A stretch of DNA of 35,229 nucleotides from Phycicoccus sp. (GTDB taxonomy: Bacteria > Actinomycetota > Actinomycetes > Actinomycetales > Dermatophilaceae), in assembly GCA_017993715.1 (NCBI GenBank), contig JAGOME010000047.1:1-35229 (forward strand). The letters run 5' to 3'. The notes beneath the pieces are model-generated. The model searched no databases. It was not told the DNA's origin and saw only the letters and a program-made list of their open reading frames with translations. The stretch's first letter is position 1, and each line of letters starts with the position of its first letter. The position numbers and the translations under genes are program-made. Below are positions 1-7,993 of the stretch, one piece after another.

Positions 1-2
1 CC

Positions 3-248
3 AGGGCGTTCTGGCTCGTGCTCATTGTCGGCAGCGTCGTGGCATTGGGCGCCATGGCCGTCCTGGCGTCCCCGTGGTCCCTGGTCGGTCTCGTGGCCCT
101 CCCGGTGGTCTGGCCGGCGGCGCGCGCGATCGTCGGTGGCGCGACCGGGCGGGATCTGATCCCGGCGCTCGGCGGCACCGGGAAATACCAGATCGCGTAT
201 GCCGTCGCGGTCGCCCTGGGCCTGGCGATCGGCGCCCTCGTCGCCTGA
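3..248 (+). CDS. menA: 1,4-dihydroxy-2-naphthoate polyprenyltransferase, C-terminal part
   Basis: Only the last 81 codons are in the window; the frame is open back to base 3, so the start lies outside. The visible part has three hydrophobic membrane segments and the conserved end of the MenA family (GATGRDLIPALGGTGKYQ followed by a last helix). MenA is an integral membrane UbiA-type prenyltransferase that attaches the polyprenyl tail to dihydroxynaphthoate in menaquinone synthesis. Its position next to the cytochrome c maturation genes and a DUF4229 gene agrees with the usual actinobacterial neighbourhood. The assignment rests on the C-terminal pattern and context; the catalytic Asp-rich motifs are not in the window. 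Confidence 0.85.
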   Translation, partial: RAFWLVLIVGSVVALGAMAVLASPWSLVGLVALPVVWPAARAIVGGATGRDLIPALGGTGKYQIAYAVAVALGLAIGALVA

Positions 249-253
249 GTCTC

Positions 254-308
254 ATCGGTTCGAGGTATTAGACGCACCCCTCAGGCGCGTCCTTTACCTC
301 GAACCGAT
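254..308. terminator. Bidirectional hairpin between menA and the dehydratase gene
   Basis: A perfect 14-bp inverted repeat (254-267 ATCGGTTCGAGGTA and 295-308) encloses a 27-nt loop that contains a second inverted repeat, GACGC at 271-275 with GCGTC at 287-291. It lies just after the menA stop and overlaps the last codons and the stop of the convergent dehydratase gene (stop 294-296). It has no long T tract, as is common in high-GC Gram-positives. A shared terminator for both genes is inferred. Confidence 0.75.
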
Positions 309-1241
309 CGGGCCGCTGAGGTCGGCGGGGTCGGTGTTGGCTCCGCAGAGCACCACGACCACACGCTCCCCCTCCGTCGGCCGATAGGCCCCGCAGAGCA
401 CTGCCGCGAATGCCGTCGCCGCGCCGTGCTCGACGACGATGCGGTACTCATCCCACAGGTGCTGCCGGGCCCGGACGATCTCTTCGTCCTCCACGAGGAG
501 CGAAGCCACCCCGGTGCGGGTGGCCACCGCCCAGGCCAGGTTCCCGACGCGACGCGCCCCGAGCGAGTCGGCCGCCACGCCACCGACGGCGACCTCGGTG
601 GGGCCGCCCGCCGCAAGGGCCGCATGGAGGGTCGGCGCCTGCATCGGCTCGACCGCGATCACCCGCGCCTGGCCTTCCAGGGCCGCCGCGACTCCCGCGA
701 GCAGCCCGCCGCCACCGACCGCGACGATCACCGTGTCGACCTGCCCCGCGAGGTCTGCGGCGATCTCCAGGCCGAGCGTGCCGGCACCGGCGACGATCTC
801 GAGCTGGTCGTACGCATGGTTGAGGACGGCGCCGGACTCCCCGGCGAAGTCGAATGCCGCCTGCGCCGCCTCCGCATATTCAGAGCCGATAGCGACCACT
901 CGGGCTCCATACGCGCGCAGCCGCTCGACCTTGACGCGCGGTGCCCGTTCCGGCACAAAGACCGTGGCAGGGATTCCCACAGCGCGGGCGGCATACGCAT
1001 TGGCCAGGCCCGCGTTGCCGCCCGACGCGACGACGATCCCGACGGCTGGGTCGAGACGGCCGTCGGCCTGCGCGGCCAGGATCCGGTTGAAGGCGCCGCG
1101 GGCCTTGAAGGTCCCGGTCAGCTGGAGGTACTCGTGTTTGAACCACAGCGGAGCGCCGCCCGGGTCCGCCGGCCAGATCGGGGTATGCCGCACACGTCCG
1201 GCCAGTCGCACGCGTGCCGCCTCGACGTCGGAGCGGACCAC
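294..1241 (-). CDS. PLP-dependent serine/threonine dehydratase-like enzyme
   Basis: A 315-residue fold-type II PLP enzyme. The PLP-binding lysine is K46 in TFKARGAFN, the substrate loop is ASGGNAG (residues 72-78, where threonine dehydratases usually have SSGNHG or SAGNHA), and the phosphate-binding glycine run VGGGGLLAG is near residue 180. There is no C-terminal ACT domain, so it is the short, catabolic or non-regulated type. Known relatives deaminate L-threonine or L-serine to 2-oxo acids, but racemases and other lyases share this fold, so the substrate is not fixed. The GTG start at 1241 lies 26 bp after the DUF4229 stop, so the gene is probably the last of that operon. Confidence 0.8.
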   Translation of the reverse strand: MVRSDVEAARVRLAGRVRHTPIWPADPGGAPLWFKHEYLQLTGTFKARGAFNRILAAQADGRLDPAVGIVVASGGNAGLANAYAARAVGIPATVFVPERAPRVKVERLRAYGARVVAIGSEYAEAAQAAFDFAGESGAVLNHAYDQLEIVAGAGTLGLEIAADLAGQVDTVIVAVGGGGLLAGVAAALEGQARVIAVEPMQAPTLHAALAAGGPTEVAVGGVAADSLGARRVGNLAWAVATRTGVASLLVEDEEIVRARQHLWDEYRIVVEHGAATAFAAVLCGAYRPTEGERVVVVLCGANTDPADLSGPIGSR

Positions 1242-1267
1242 CCCGAGGGCGCCCCGGGTCGGAGTTG

Positions 1268-1552
1268 TCAGCGGAAGCCCTCGTCGCCGGTCTCGGCGTC
1301 CTCGGCATCCTCGGCCGCCTCGTCACCACGCTTGGCGTCTCGAGCCTCCGCCCGCGACTGCAGCTTCTCGGCGATCTCCTGGGAGTACGCCTGGCGGAAG
1401 GGGCGCAGGGCGAAGTAGGAGATGACCATCGACAGCAGGGCCGAGCCGAGGATGAGCAAGCCGAGGTCGTCGCGGCTGCGCAGACCGATCAGCCAGAGGA
1501 CGAGCAGGCAGCCGAAAAAGATCAGGAAGCGCAGAACGGTGTAGCGGAGCAC
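1268..1552 (-). CDS. DUF4229-type small membrane protein
   Basis: A 94-residue protein with two hydrophobic helices (about residues 6-23 and 29-48), then the sequence FALRPFRQAYSQEIAEKL and a highly charged Asp/Glu-rich tail (EDAEDAETGDEG). This matches the actinobacterial DUF4229 family as I remember it, often found beside menA. Its function is unknown; the N-terminus should be in the membrane with an acidic cytoplasmic tail. The GTG start at 1552 follows the ccsB stop after one base, so translational coupling with cytochrome c maturation is likely. Confidence 0.75.
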   Translation of the reverse strand: MLRYTVLRFLIFFGCLLVLWLIGLRSRDDLGLLILGSALLSMVISYFALRPFRQAYSQEIAEKLQSRAEARDAKRGDEAAEDAEDAETGDEGFR

Positions 1553-1553
1553 G

Positions 1554-2588
1554 TCACAGCCCGGAGTAGGAGTGCTGGCCGACGAAGTAGACGTTGACCA
1601 CGGCGTAGTTGATTATGATGCAGGCGAAGCCGGCGAGGGCGATGAGCGCGGCATTCTGGCGGCGCCAGCCGCTGGTCACCCGGGCGTGCAGGTAGGCCGC
1701 GTAGACGACCCAGATGACGAAGCTCCACACCTCTTTGGGGTCCCAGTTCCAGTAGGAACCCCACGCCTGGCGAGCCCAGATGGCCCCGGCGATGACGGTG
1801 AAGGTCCACAGCGGGAACGCGATCACGTGGACCTGGTAGGTGAGCTTCTCCAGAGCGCGCGAGGTCGGGAAGCGGTTGAGCAGTGAAGGCTTGCCGGCTC
1901 GTTCGACGCGGTCCTGCCACAGATAGAGACCGGCGAGGACGGCGCCGATCGCGAACAGCGCCACGGTCAGGGTCGCGATCGTCACATGGATGACCAGCCA
2001 GTAGCTCCGCAGCGACGGCATAAGCCGGGAGGCCTCGGTGTACCAGATCGTCGTGGCCAGTCCGAGGGTGAGCAGTGCCGGGGCGACGACGAAGAAGCCG
2101 AGCCAGCGCAGGTCGCGCCGCATGGACCAGGCGGCATACGCGACGAGGAGGAAGCTCACCGTCATGAGCGCGAACTCGTACATGTTGCCCAGCGGCATGC
2201 GGTGCACGGCCAGGCCCCGCAGGACCGCCCCCGCGACGACGAGCAGCGCGGCGAGGTTGGTGAGCATGCTGGCGATCCCGGCGGCCTTGCGGGCCCGCGC
2301 GGGCACCTCCGGCGCCGAGGGAGCAGCAGCAGCGGACGCGGGCTCGGGCGGGCTCCCCGCGGACGAGCCGGCCGGGGGCCCGGTCTGGGATCCCGGCTTG
2401 CCACCCACACTGGCCAGCTCCCGCGTCGCGGCGGGCGCCTCGGCCGCGGCGCGGGCAGCGTCTTTGGCCGCCGTCCGGGTGGGCATGAGCCCGGCCAGGT
2501 AGCTGACGTACGCGATCATCGCGAGGGCGAGGACCGCCATCCCGCTGTAGACCGCATAGAGCGAGTACAGCGCAAGCGTGGTATTCAT
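1554..2588 (-). CDS. ccsB: Cytochrome c biogenesis protein CcsB/ResC (heme handling)
   Basis: A 344-residue multi-pass membrane protein. The tryptophan-rich heme-binding motif (WGSYWNWDPKEVW, in about the last third) and conserved histidines before and after it (HVIAFPLW, YLHARVT, about IVTIHVT) mark the CcsA/CcsB/ResC family, which with ResB forms the system II complex that delivers heme to apocytochromes outside the membrane. Between the first and second membrane segment lies a low-complexity Ala/Pro/Ser linker of about 60 residues. Its ATG overlaps the resB stop in an ATGA junction. The family is certain; the name differs between naming schemes (CcsB, CcsA, ResC). Confidence 0.93.
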   Translation of the reverse strand: MNTTLALYSLYAVYSGMAVLALAMIAYVSYLAGLMPTRTAAKDAARAAAEAPAATRELASVGGKPGSQTGPPAGSSAGSPPEPASAAAAPSAPEVPARARKAAGIASMLTNLAALLVVAGAVLRGLAVHRMPLGNMYEFALMTVSFLLVAYAAWSMRRDLRWLGFFVVAPALLTLGLATTIWYTEASRLMPSLRSYWLVIHVTIATLTVALFAIGAVLAGLYLWQDRVERAGKPSLLNRFPTSRALEKLTYQVHVIAFPLWTFTVIAGAIWARQAWGSYWNWDPKEVWSFVIWVVYAAYLHARVTSGWRRQNAALIALAGFACIIINYAVVNVYFVGQHSYSGL

Positions 2589-4267
2589 CGAGCGTCCTTC
2601 ACGTCGGTAGCGATGTCCGCGAGGTGCTCGGGCATCCCGTCGTCGTCGTCCTTGGCCAGGCCGCCGACGCGCACCAGACTACGGCCCGCGGTCGCGGCCG
2701 GGCTCACCCGGACGAAGACGCGGCGCCGCCGCACAACCAACGAGGCGATGAGCCCGGCGAGGGCGAGCAACGCGCTGATCAGCGTCAGGGTCTTGCCCGG
2801 GTCCGAGCGGATCGACAACCCCGCGAACCGGTCGACGCTGTCGAAGGTAATCGTGCCGCGCCCGCCGGGCAGCTCCATGGTCTCCCCTGGCTTGATCCAG
2901 AGGCGCAGCGCGTCGGTGCCCTCGGCGTTGGTCAGCTGAGTCATCTGCGTGGTGTCCAGCGCGTAGACCGACTGGGGGAGGCTGTCCGGGAACAGCTGGC
3001 CTTCGAACACGGTGAGCGCCAGGGCGGGGTCGACGGCCTGGGGGAAGATCGAGGACGGGCCCTGGTCGGTGATCTGCGCGGTCGGCATGAAGATCCCGGC
3101 GAACCCGAGCTGCTGTGGTGAGGCGCCAACGACCTTGATCGCCCCCACAGATTTGTAGTTGTTGTCCTGGGGCAGGAACGGCGTGGAGTCGGAGTAGAGC
3201 ACGGTCCCGTCGGCGGCGCGCACGGTGATGTGCGGCGCGTAGCCGTTGCCGAGCAGGAACACGGTCCCGCCGCCGGTCTCCAGGGGCCCGTTGACCTTGA
3301 TGATGTCCTGCTCCGGGGTTGCACCCGGGTGGTCGGTGAAGGTCACGAATGCCGTGAAGTCGCGCGGCATTCCGAACTGTCCGGGGCTCGTGGTGTCGGT
3401 CTCGAAGACGGCGTCCAAGCGGTCGACCGCCAGGGTGAACGGTTTGAGGTCTGTCGGGTCCACCTGCGGGCCGGGGTTGAAGGTGTCATAGCGCGACAGC
3501 GTGTTGGCGAAGGTCTGGCCGACAGGGACGATGACGTCGCCCTTCCACCCCCAGAGGTGCCCGATGCCGACACCGACGATCACGCCGACGAGCGCGAGGT
3601 GGAAGACGAGGTTGCCGGTCTCCTTGAGGTAGCCCCGTTCCGCCGAGATCGAGGTCTCGTCATGCGCGGCCACCCGATAGCGCTTGGCCGACAGGGCCGC
3701 ACGATAGGCCGCGAGCACCTCGGCCGGGTCGCCGTCGACCTCCTCCTCAAAACCGGCGGCCAGGCGATGCGGGTGCTTGGGCGCGCGCGGCGGCGGAGTG
3801 CGCAGGGCCCTGAACTGCAGCCGGGAGCGAGGCAGGACGCAGCCGACAAGGCTGATGAGCAGGAGCAGGTAGATGGCGGCGAACCAAGGGGTCGCATAGA
3901 CCTCGAAGAACCCCAGCCGGTCCAGCCAGGGCCCGGCGGTGGGGTGGTCGGCGATCCAGGTCGCGGTGCGTGTGACGTCGATGGAGCGCTGCGGGAAGAT
4001 CGAGCCGGGCAGGGCGGCCACGGCGAGCATGAGCAGCAGGAACAGGGCGGTCCGCATGCTCGTCAGTTGACGCCACATCCAGCGCAGCCAACCCACGACG
4101 CCGAGTGTGGGTTGAGCGATCGGGCCGTCGTTGTCGGGCAGCGGAGCAGTCGACAGAGAGCTGGTGGGCTCGCCACTCGTCGTGTCGGCTGGCGTGGTGT
4201 CAGCAGGCGTGGTGTCAGCAGGCGTGGTGTCAGCAGGCGTGGTGCGGGCCGTGCGGTCGGCGGGCAT
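2585..4267 (-). CDS. resB: Cytochrome c biogenesis protein ResB
   Basis: A 560-residue membrane protein of the ResB/Ccs1 family: three N-terminal membrane helices (starting around WLRWMWRQLTSMRTALFLLL and the SIFPQRSI region), a long extracytoplasmic domain, and a last membrane helix followed by a basic tail. With CcsB it moves heme across the membrane and ligates it to CXXCH apocytochromes. The chosen ATG at 4267 shares one base with the ccdA stop (TGATG); an upstream extension of the open frame to 4645 runs antisense through ccdA and is not used. The extreme N-terminus contains a PADTT repeat encoded by 15-bp tandem units. Confidence 0.92.
   Translation of the reverse strand: MPADRTARTTPADTTPADTTPADTTPADTTSGEPTSSLSTAPLPDNDGPIAQPTLGVVGWLRWMWRQLTSMRTALFLLLMLAVAALPGSIFPQRSIDVTRTATWIADHPTAGPWLDRLGFFEVYATPWFAAIYLLLLISLVGCVLPRSRLQFRALRTPPPRAPKHPHRLAAGFEEEVDGDPAEVLAAYRAALSAKRYRVAAHDETSISAERGYLKETGNLVFHLALVGVIVGVGIGHLWGWKGDVIVPVGQTFANTLSRYDTFNPGPQVDPTDLKPFTLAVDRLDAVFETDTTSPGQFGMPRDFTAFVTFTDHPGATPEQDIIKVNGPLETGGGTVFLLGNGYAPHITVRAADGTVLYSDSTPFLPQDNNYKSVGAIKVVGASPQQLGFAGIFMPTAQITDQGPSSIFPQAVDPALALTVFEGQLFPDSLPQSVYALDTTQMTQLTNAEGTDALRLWIKPGETMELPGGRGTITFDSVDRFAGLSIRSDPGKTLTLISALLALAGLIASLVVRRRRVFVRVSPAATAGRSLVRVGGLAKDDDDGMPEHLADIATDVKDAR
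4188..4250. repeat. 15-bp tandem repeat in the 5' end of resB
   Basis: Four nearly identical copies of a 15-bp unit (GGTGTCAGCAGGCGT on the plus strand) encode four ADTTP units in the cytoplasmic N-terminal tail of ResB. The unit length keeps the reading frame, so copy number can change without a frameshift. It is likely a slippage product with no catalytic role. Confidence 0.85.
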
Positions 4268-5025
4268 CAGATCGCCACCTGGAAGCCGCTGACGAGCTCG
4301 CTTTGGATCCACCGGTTGAGGGTCTCCCACGAGCCTGTGAGGAGCAGGATGCCGACGACGAGGAGCAGTGTGCCGCCAAAGAGCTGAATGCCGCGCTGGT
4401 GGGCTCGCAGCCACCGGGACAGCACCCCGAAGCGCTCCATGCTCGCGGCCGCCGCGAGAAACGGCAGACCCAGGCCGAGGCAGTAGGCGGTGGCGAGCAC
4501 GGTCGCCCGCCCCGGGCTGGGGTTCGCGGCGCTCGCCGAGAGCGCCAGCACCGCGCCCAGTGTGGGGCTCGCGCACGGCACCCAGCCCAGCGCGAACACC
4601 GCCCCGAGCAGCGGGGCGCCGATGAGCCCGGCCTGCGGGCGCCAAGACAGGCCGCGGGTAGCTTGGGCGCCGAGCCGGGAGCCGGCGCCGAGGAAGACCA
4701 GGGCCATGGCAATGACGAGGAGGCCGCCGACCCGCATGAGGGTCTCGCGGTGCTCGACGAGCGCACCTCCGATGGAGGTGATGAAGATGGCCATCGGGAT
4801 GTAGACGGCGGTGAAGCCGAGCACAAAGAGCAAGGCCCCGAGCAGCAGCCGGCTACGGCGCCGATCGGCAACCTCGACGTCGGACAATCCCGTCACGTAC
4901 CCGAGGAACCCCGGGACGAGAGGCAGCACGCACGGGCTCGCGAACGACACGAGCCCGGCGAGGGCCGCGATGAGGATGGCCAGCGGGAGGGCTCCCCCGG
5001 CGACGGTGTCGGTCACCCCGGTCAC
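4267..5025 (-). CDS. ccdA: Thiol-disulfide transmembrane transporter CcdA (DsbD-like)
   Basis: A 252-residue protein with six or so membrane helices. The two family signatures, each with one redox cysteine, are present: SFASPCVLPLVPGFLG near residue 30 and GWVPCASPTLGAVLALS near residue 150. CcdA takes electrons from cytoplasmic thioredoxin and passes them to extracytoplasmic thiol proteins such as TlpA/ResA, keeping apocytochrome cysteines reduced. The GTG at 5025 overlaps the tlpA stop (GTGA); a second in-frame GTG four codons on is possible. Confidence 0.93.
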   Translation of the reverse strand: MTGVTDTVAGGALPLAILIAALAGLVSFASPCVLPLVPGFLGYVTGLSDVEVADRRRSRLLLGALLFVLGFTAVYIPMAIFITSIGGALVEHRETLMRVGGLLVIAMALVFLGAGSRLGAQATRGLSWRPQAGLIGAPLLGAVFALGWVPCASPTLGAVLALSASAANPSPGRATVLATAYCLGLGLPFLAAAASMERFGVLSRWLRAHQRGIQLFGGTLLLVVGILLLTGSWETLNRWIQSELVSGFQVAI

Positions 5026-5624
5026 GACTCCGCGAGGACGTCGTCGATGAGGCCGGCGAGGGTGTAGTCCGTGACGGCGCCACTGACTCGTGCCGCGATG
5101 CGGTGCTCCTTGTCCAGGACCAAGGTGGTGGGGGTCGTCGACGCCTTGCCCTGCAGGTTGAGGAGCTGGACGCCGGACTCATCGGACAGGCTCGGGTAGG
5201 TGATGGATGCGCTCGTCGCGAAGGCCTGCCCTCGCTGAGGGTCCTCGCGGAAGTCGATGCCGAGGAACTGCACGGGCTTGTCCGCCGCCTGCACATCGAG
5301 CCAGACCTTTTGGAGATCCGCAGCTTCCGCAACACAGGGCGGGCACCAGGAGCCCCAGACGTTGACGACGACGACCTTGTCCTGCACATCGGCGAGGTCG
5401 TAGGTGCTCCCGTCGATGGTGTCGCCGGAGAGTGTCACGGGCTCGGCACGGTCGGCGACGGCAATTTGCTCGACGGTGCCGTCACCGGAGACGTAGCCCT
5501 TCTGGTCGCCCGCCTTGGCCTGTTCGGCAACGGAGTTCGGGTCGGAGGTGCAGGCCGTCGCACCCAGCCCGACACCCACGGCGAGCAGAATCGTGAATGC
5601 CGTGCGCGCGGCATTCACCCTCAT
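5022..5624 (-). CDS. TlpA/ResA-like lipoprotein thioredoxin
   Basis: A 200-residue protein with an N-terminal signal, a lipobox at LGATAC (Cys about residue 25), and a thioredoxin fold carrying the active site WGSWCPPC near residue 95. The cis-proline region is at TTPTTLV. It should be anchored on the outer face of the membrane and reduce the CXXCH cysteines of apocytochrome c, using electrons from CcdA, which is encoded next. The ATG at 5624 overlaps the preceding phosphatase stop (ATGA). Codons 3-12 hold two inverted copies of the octamer discussed in the findings, forming a 10-bp palindrome at 5593-5618. Confidence 0.92.
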   Translation of the reverse strand: MRVNAARTAFTILLAVGVGLGATACTSDPNSVAEQAKAGDQKGYVSGDGTVEQIAVADRAEPVTLSGDTIDGSTYDLADVQDKVVVVNVWGSWCPPCVAEAADLQKVWLDVQAADKPVQFLGIDFREDPQRGQAFATSASITYPSLSDESGVQLLNLQGKASTTPTTLVLDKEHRIAARVSGAVTDYTLAGLIDDVLAES

Positions 5625-6286
5625 GCTCCGGCCCCCGAGTGGGCCAGGGGCAGCAGCGCGGCGGCAGGCTCCCGGTAGGTGATGTCGATGAGGTTGTCGC
5701 CGATGTAGGTCAGCGACGTCACCGAGCAGAGGGAGCATTCGCGTTTGCGGGGGTCGTGGAGGAAGCCCCTGCCCTGGAGCGAGCGGCGCACCGCCCAGAT
5801 GGGCGCCTGATGGGAGACGATGACCGCCTCGTGGCCGCGCGCCGAGTCCCGCGCGTCGGCGATGGCGGCCTTCATCCGTGCAGCGATCTCGGGATAAGGC
5901 TCACCCCACGTGGGTCGGGCGGGATTGCGCAGCTTCCAGTAGAGGCTGGGGTGTTTGAGGATGCCCTTGCCTCCCGCGACGGCCAACCCCTCGAAGTCGT
6001 TGGCCGCCTCGATGACGCGGGCATCGAGGGTGACCGGCAACCGGCGCGCGGTGGCGAGCGGAGCGGCGGTCTCCTGGGCGCGCTCCAGAGGGCTGGAGAT
6101 GAGGTGCGTGACGTCCCGATCGGCCAGGTAGTCGGCGGCGAGCTGGGCCATCTCGTGGCCGAGCTCACTGAGGTGGAAGTCCGGGAGCCGGCCATAGAGA
6201 ACCCGGCCCGGGTTGTCGACCTCGCCGTGCCGCAGCAGGTGCACGACCGTGCGAGTTGCGGCCTGGGGAGGCGAGACGGCAGTCAT
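5621..6286 (-). CDS. Histidine phosphatase (phosphoglycerate mutase-like)
   Basis: A 221-residue protein with the RHG catalytic motif (LLRHGEVDNPGRVLYGRLPD, histidine near residue 20), the second arginine in SSPLERAQETA, and the second catalytic histidine in VIVSHQAPIW. This is the branch-1 histidine phosphatase superfamily; the substrate is unknown. A phosphatase of this family sits directly before tlpA-ccdA-resB-ccsB in other actinobacteria (Rv0525 from memory), so it belongs to this operon. The start at 6286 has no Shine-Dalgarno but a GACAAT hexamer at 6294-6299 lies 7 nt before it, so a leaderless transcript is likely. Confidence 0.87.
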   Translation of the reverse strand: MTAVSPPQAATRTVVHLLRHGEVDNPGRVLYGRLPDFHLSELGHEMAQLAADYLADRDVTHLISSPLERAQETAAPLATARRLPVTLDARVIEAANDFEGLAVAGGKGILKHPSLYWKLRNPARPTWGEPYPEIAARMKAAIADARDSARGHEAVIVSHQAPIWAVRRSLQGRGFLHDPRKRECSLCSVTSLTYIGDNLIDITYREPAAALLPLAHSGAGA

Positions 6287-6293
6287 GGGGTCG

Positions 6294-6299
6294 ATTGTC
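6294..6299 (-). promoter_or_regulatory. Candidate leaderless -10 element of the phosphatase-tlpA operon
   Basis: On the minus strand GACAAT stands 7 nt before the ATG at 6286. This puts the transcript start at or beside the start codon, and no Shine-Dalgarno is visible. No good -35 box was found. Confidence 0.4.
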
Positions 6300-6396
6300 G
6301 CAAACCTCACTGACTGCTCGTTGCGCACACCCGCTGTCGCGCCATGCGGGCCGATCTCGCAGAATGCTCGGACCACACGCAGGAGAGGCGGCCACG

Positions 6397-7845
6397 ATGA
6401 TCCAGGTGCTGACGAGCTGGAACCCCCGGACGGGGCTGCCCACGGACGGCCCCGACACCACGCCGACCGAGGAGGTCGAGGCGTTGGCCGCTCGCGCCGC
6501 GACGGCATTCCGCGTCACCTCGACGGCCACCCCGCAGACTCGGCTCGCATGGGTGACCGCCCTGGCCGACGCGCTGGACGCACACGCCGAGGAGCTGATC
6601 GCCCTCGCCGAGGAGGAGACCGCGCTCGGCCTGCCCCGCCTGACCGGCGAGCTGGCCAAGACGGCGACCAACGCCCGCTACTACGCCGCGGCCGGGGCAT
6701 CCGGCGCCTGGCTGCGCGCCGTCGTCGAGAGGGTCCCCGGCCCCCCGGACCTCGACCTCCGGCGCGCGCACCTACCCATCGGCCCGGTCGCTGTGTTTAC
6801 GGCGAGCAACTTCCCGTTCCAGTTCGGCGTCATGGGCCACGACACCTGCTCGGCCCTCGCGGTCGGCTGCCCCGTCATCGTCAAGGCGCACCCGGCGCAA
6901 CCGCGCCTGTCCGTGCGGCTCGGGGAGATCGCCGGCGCCGCCCTGGCGGCCGCGGGGGCGCCGGAGGGGGCCTTCGCGTTGGTTCACGGCATGGAGGCCG
7001 GGCTGGCCCTGGTCGACGCACCGGCCATCGCTGCGGTGGGGTTCACCGGATCCCAGCGCGGCGGCATGGCCCTGGTCGAGCGTTCCGCCGCACGCCCGCG
7101 CCCGATCCCCGTCTATGCCGAGATGGGCACGGTCAACCCGGTCGTCGTCACGCCGGCCGCGGCCAAGCGCGCCGCGGAGATTGCGACCGGCTTCGTCGAC
7201 TCGTTCACCCTCGGGGTGGGGCAGTTCTGCACCAAGCCGGGACTTCTGCTTGCGCCGGCTGGATCCGGGTTGAGCGAGGCCGTCGCCGCGGCGGTCGCGT
7301 CGCGGTCGGGGGCTTGGCAGCTCACGGCGGGGATGGCCGACGCGTATGCCGCGGGCGTGCGCACCTTCGCCGACGCGGGCGCCACGCTGCTCGCGACCGG
7401 GACCGCCCCCGAGGAGGGCTTTGGGGTCGCGCCCGTCGCGCTGGAGGTCGCCCTTGATGACCTGGTCCCCGGTGCCCTGCTGGAGGAGTGCTTCGGGCCG
7501 GTCGCTTTGGTCACGGACTACGACACCGTCGAGCAGGCGCGTGAGGTGCTCGCTCGGTTGCAGCCCTCGCTCGCGGCGTCGGTGTGGACCGACGGCACCG
7601 GGAGCGACCCGGACGCGGCAGCATTCGTCGGCGATCTCGCCAGCCAGGTGGGACGGGTTGTTGTGGACGGCTGGCCCACGGGCGTCGCCTGCGCCGATGG
7701 CATGCAGCACGGTGGACCGTGGCCGGCGACGAGCCGCCCAGAAGCCAGCAGTGTCGGCGCCGCGGCCCTGGAGCGGTGGACGCGGCCCGTCGCCTTCCAG
7801 AACGTCCCGAATGCCGCCCTCCCCGCCGCGTTGCGGGACACCTAA
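6397..7845 (+). CDS. NADP-type aldehyde dehydrogenase, 2,5-dioxovalerate dehydrogenase-like
   Basis: A 482-residue aldehyde dehydrogenase. Visible catalytic residues are Asn in FTASNFPFQF, Lys in VIVKAHPA, the base Glu in YAEMGTVNPV and the nucleophile Cys in GVGQFCTKPG. The patterns GPVAVF.ASNFP, FTGSQRGG, AEMGTVNPV and GQFCTKPG are those of the 2-oxoglutarate semialdehyde (2,5-dioxovalerate) dehydrogenase group rather than of succinate or betaine aldehyde dehydrogenases. That group ends oxidative pentose or hydroxyproline pathways at 2-oxoglutarate. Start at 6397 is chosen for its Shine-Dalgarno AGGAG (6381-6386). No pathway partner lies beside it, so the natural aldehyde, perhaps glutarate semialdehyde given the next genes, is open. 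Confidence 0.85.
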   Translation: MIQVLTSWNPRTGLPTDGPDTTPTEEVEALAARAATAFRVTSTATPQTRLAWVTALADALDAHAEELIALAEEETALGLPRLTGELAKTATNARYYAAAGASGAWLRAVVERVPGPPDLDLRRAHLPIGPVAVFTASNFPFQFGVMGHDTCSALAVGCPVIVKAHPAQPRLSVRLGEIAGAALAAAGAPEGAFALVHGMEAGLALVDAPAIAAVGFTGSQRGGMALVERSAARPRPIPVYAEMGTVNPVVVTPAAAKRAAEIATGFVDSFTLGVGQFCTKPGLLLAPAGSGLSEAVAAAVASRSGAWQLTAGMADAYAAGVRTFADAGATLLATGTAPEEGFGVAPVALEVALDDLVPGALLEECFGPVALVTDYDTVEQAREVLARLQPSLAASVWTDGTGSDPDAAAFVGDLASQVGRVVVDGWPTGVACADGMQHGGPWPATSRPEASSVGAAALERWTRPVAFQNVPNAALPAALRDT

Positions 7846-7885
7846 GCCCACTGTGCTGGCCACGTCGGCTCCTCCCCAGCTTTTC

Positions 7886-7974
7886 GGCGCATAAGAACGT
7901 TTCGACACGAGTTTCGGCGCGCCCCCACGCTCGGCGACGCGCCACAAGAACGTTTAGATCCGAGTTTCAACGCC
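7886..7974. repeat. Two copies of a 53-bp-spaced intergenic repeat
   Basis: Between the converging ends of the aldehyde dehydrogenase and the PucR regulator, a motif of the form AAGAACGTTT-N-GA-N3-GAGTTTC occurs twice (cores at 7893 and 7946, offset 53), each flanked by GGCGC/GCGCC. Outside the shared core the copies diverge. No coding potential is credible. A role in termination or chromosome structure is only a guess. Confidence 0.7.
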
Positions 7975-7993
7975 GCCCGGCGGGCCCACCAAC

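Noticed and set aside
4268-4645. N-terminal extension of ResB to 686 residues
   Set aside because: It would run through ccdA in another frame; the TGATG junction at 4267 gives a normal ResB start.
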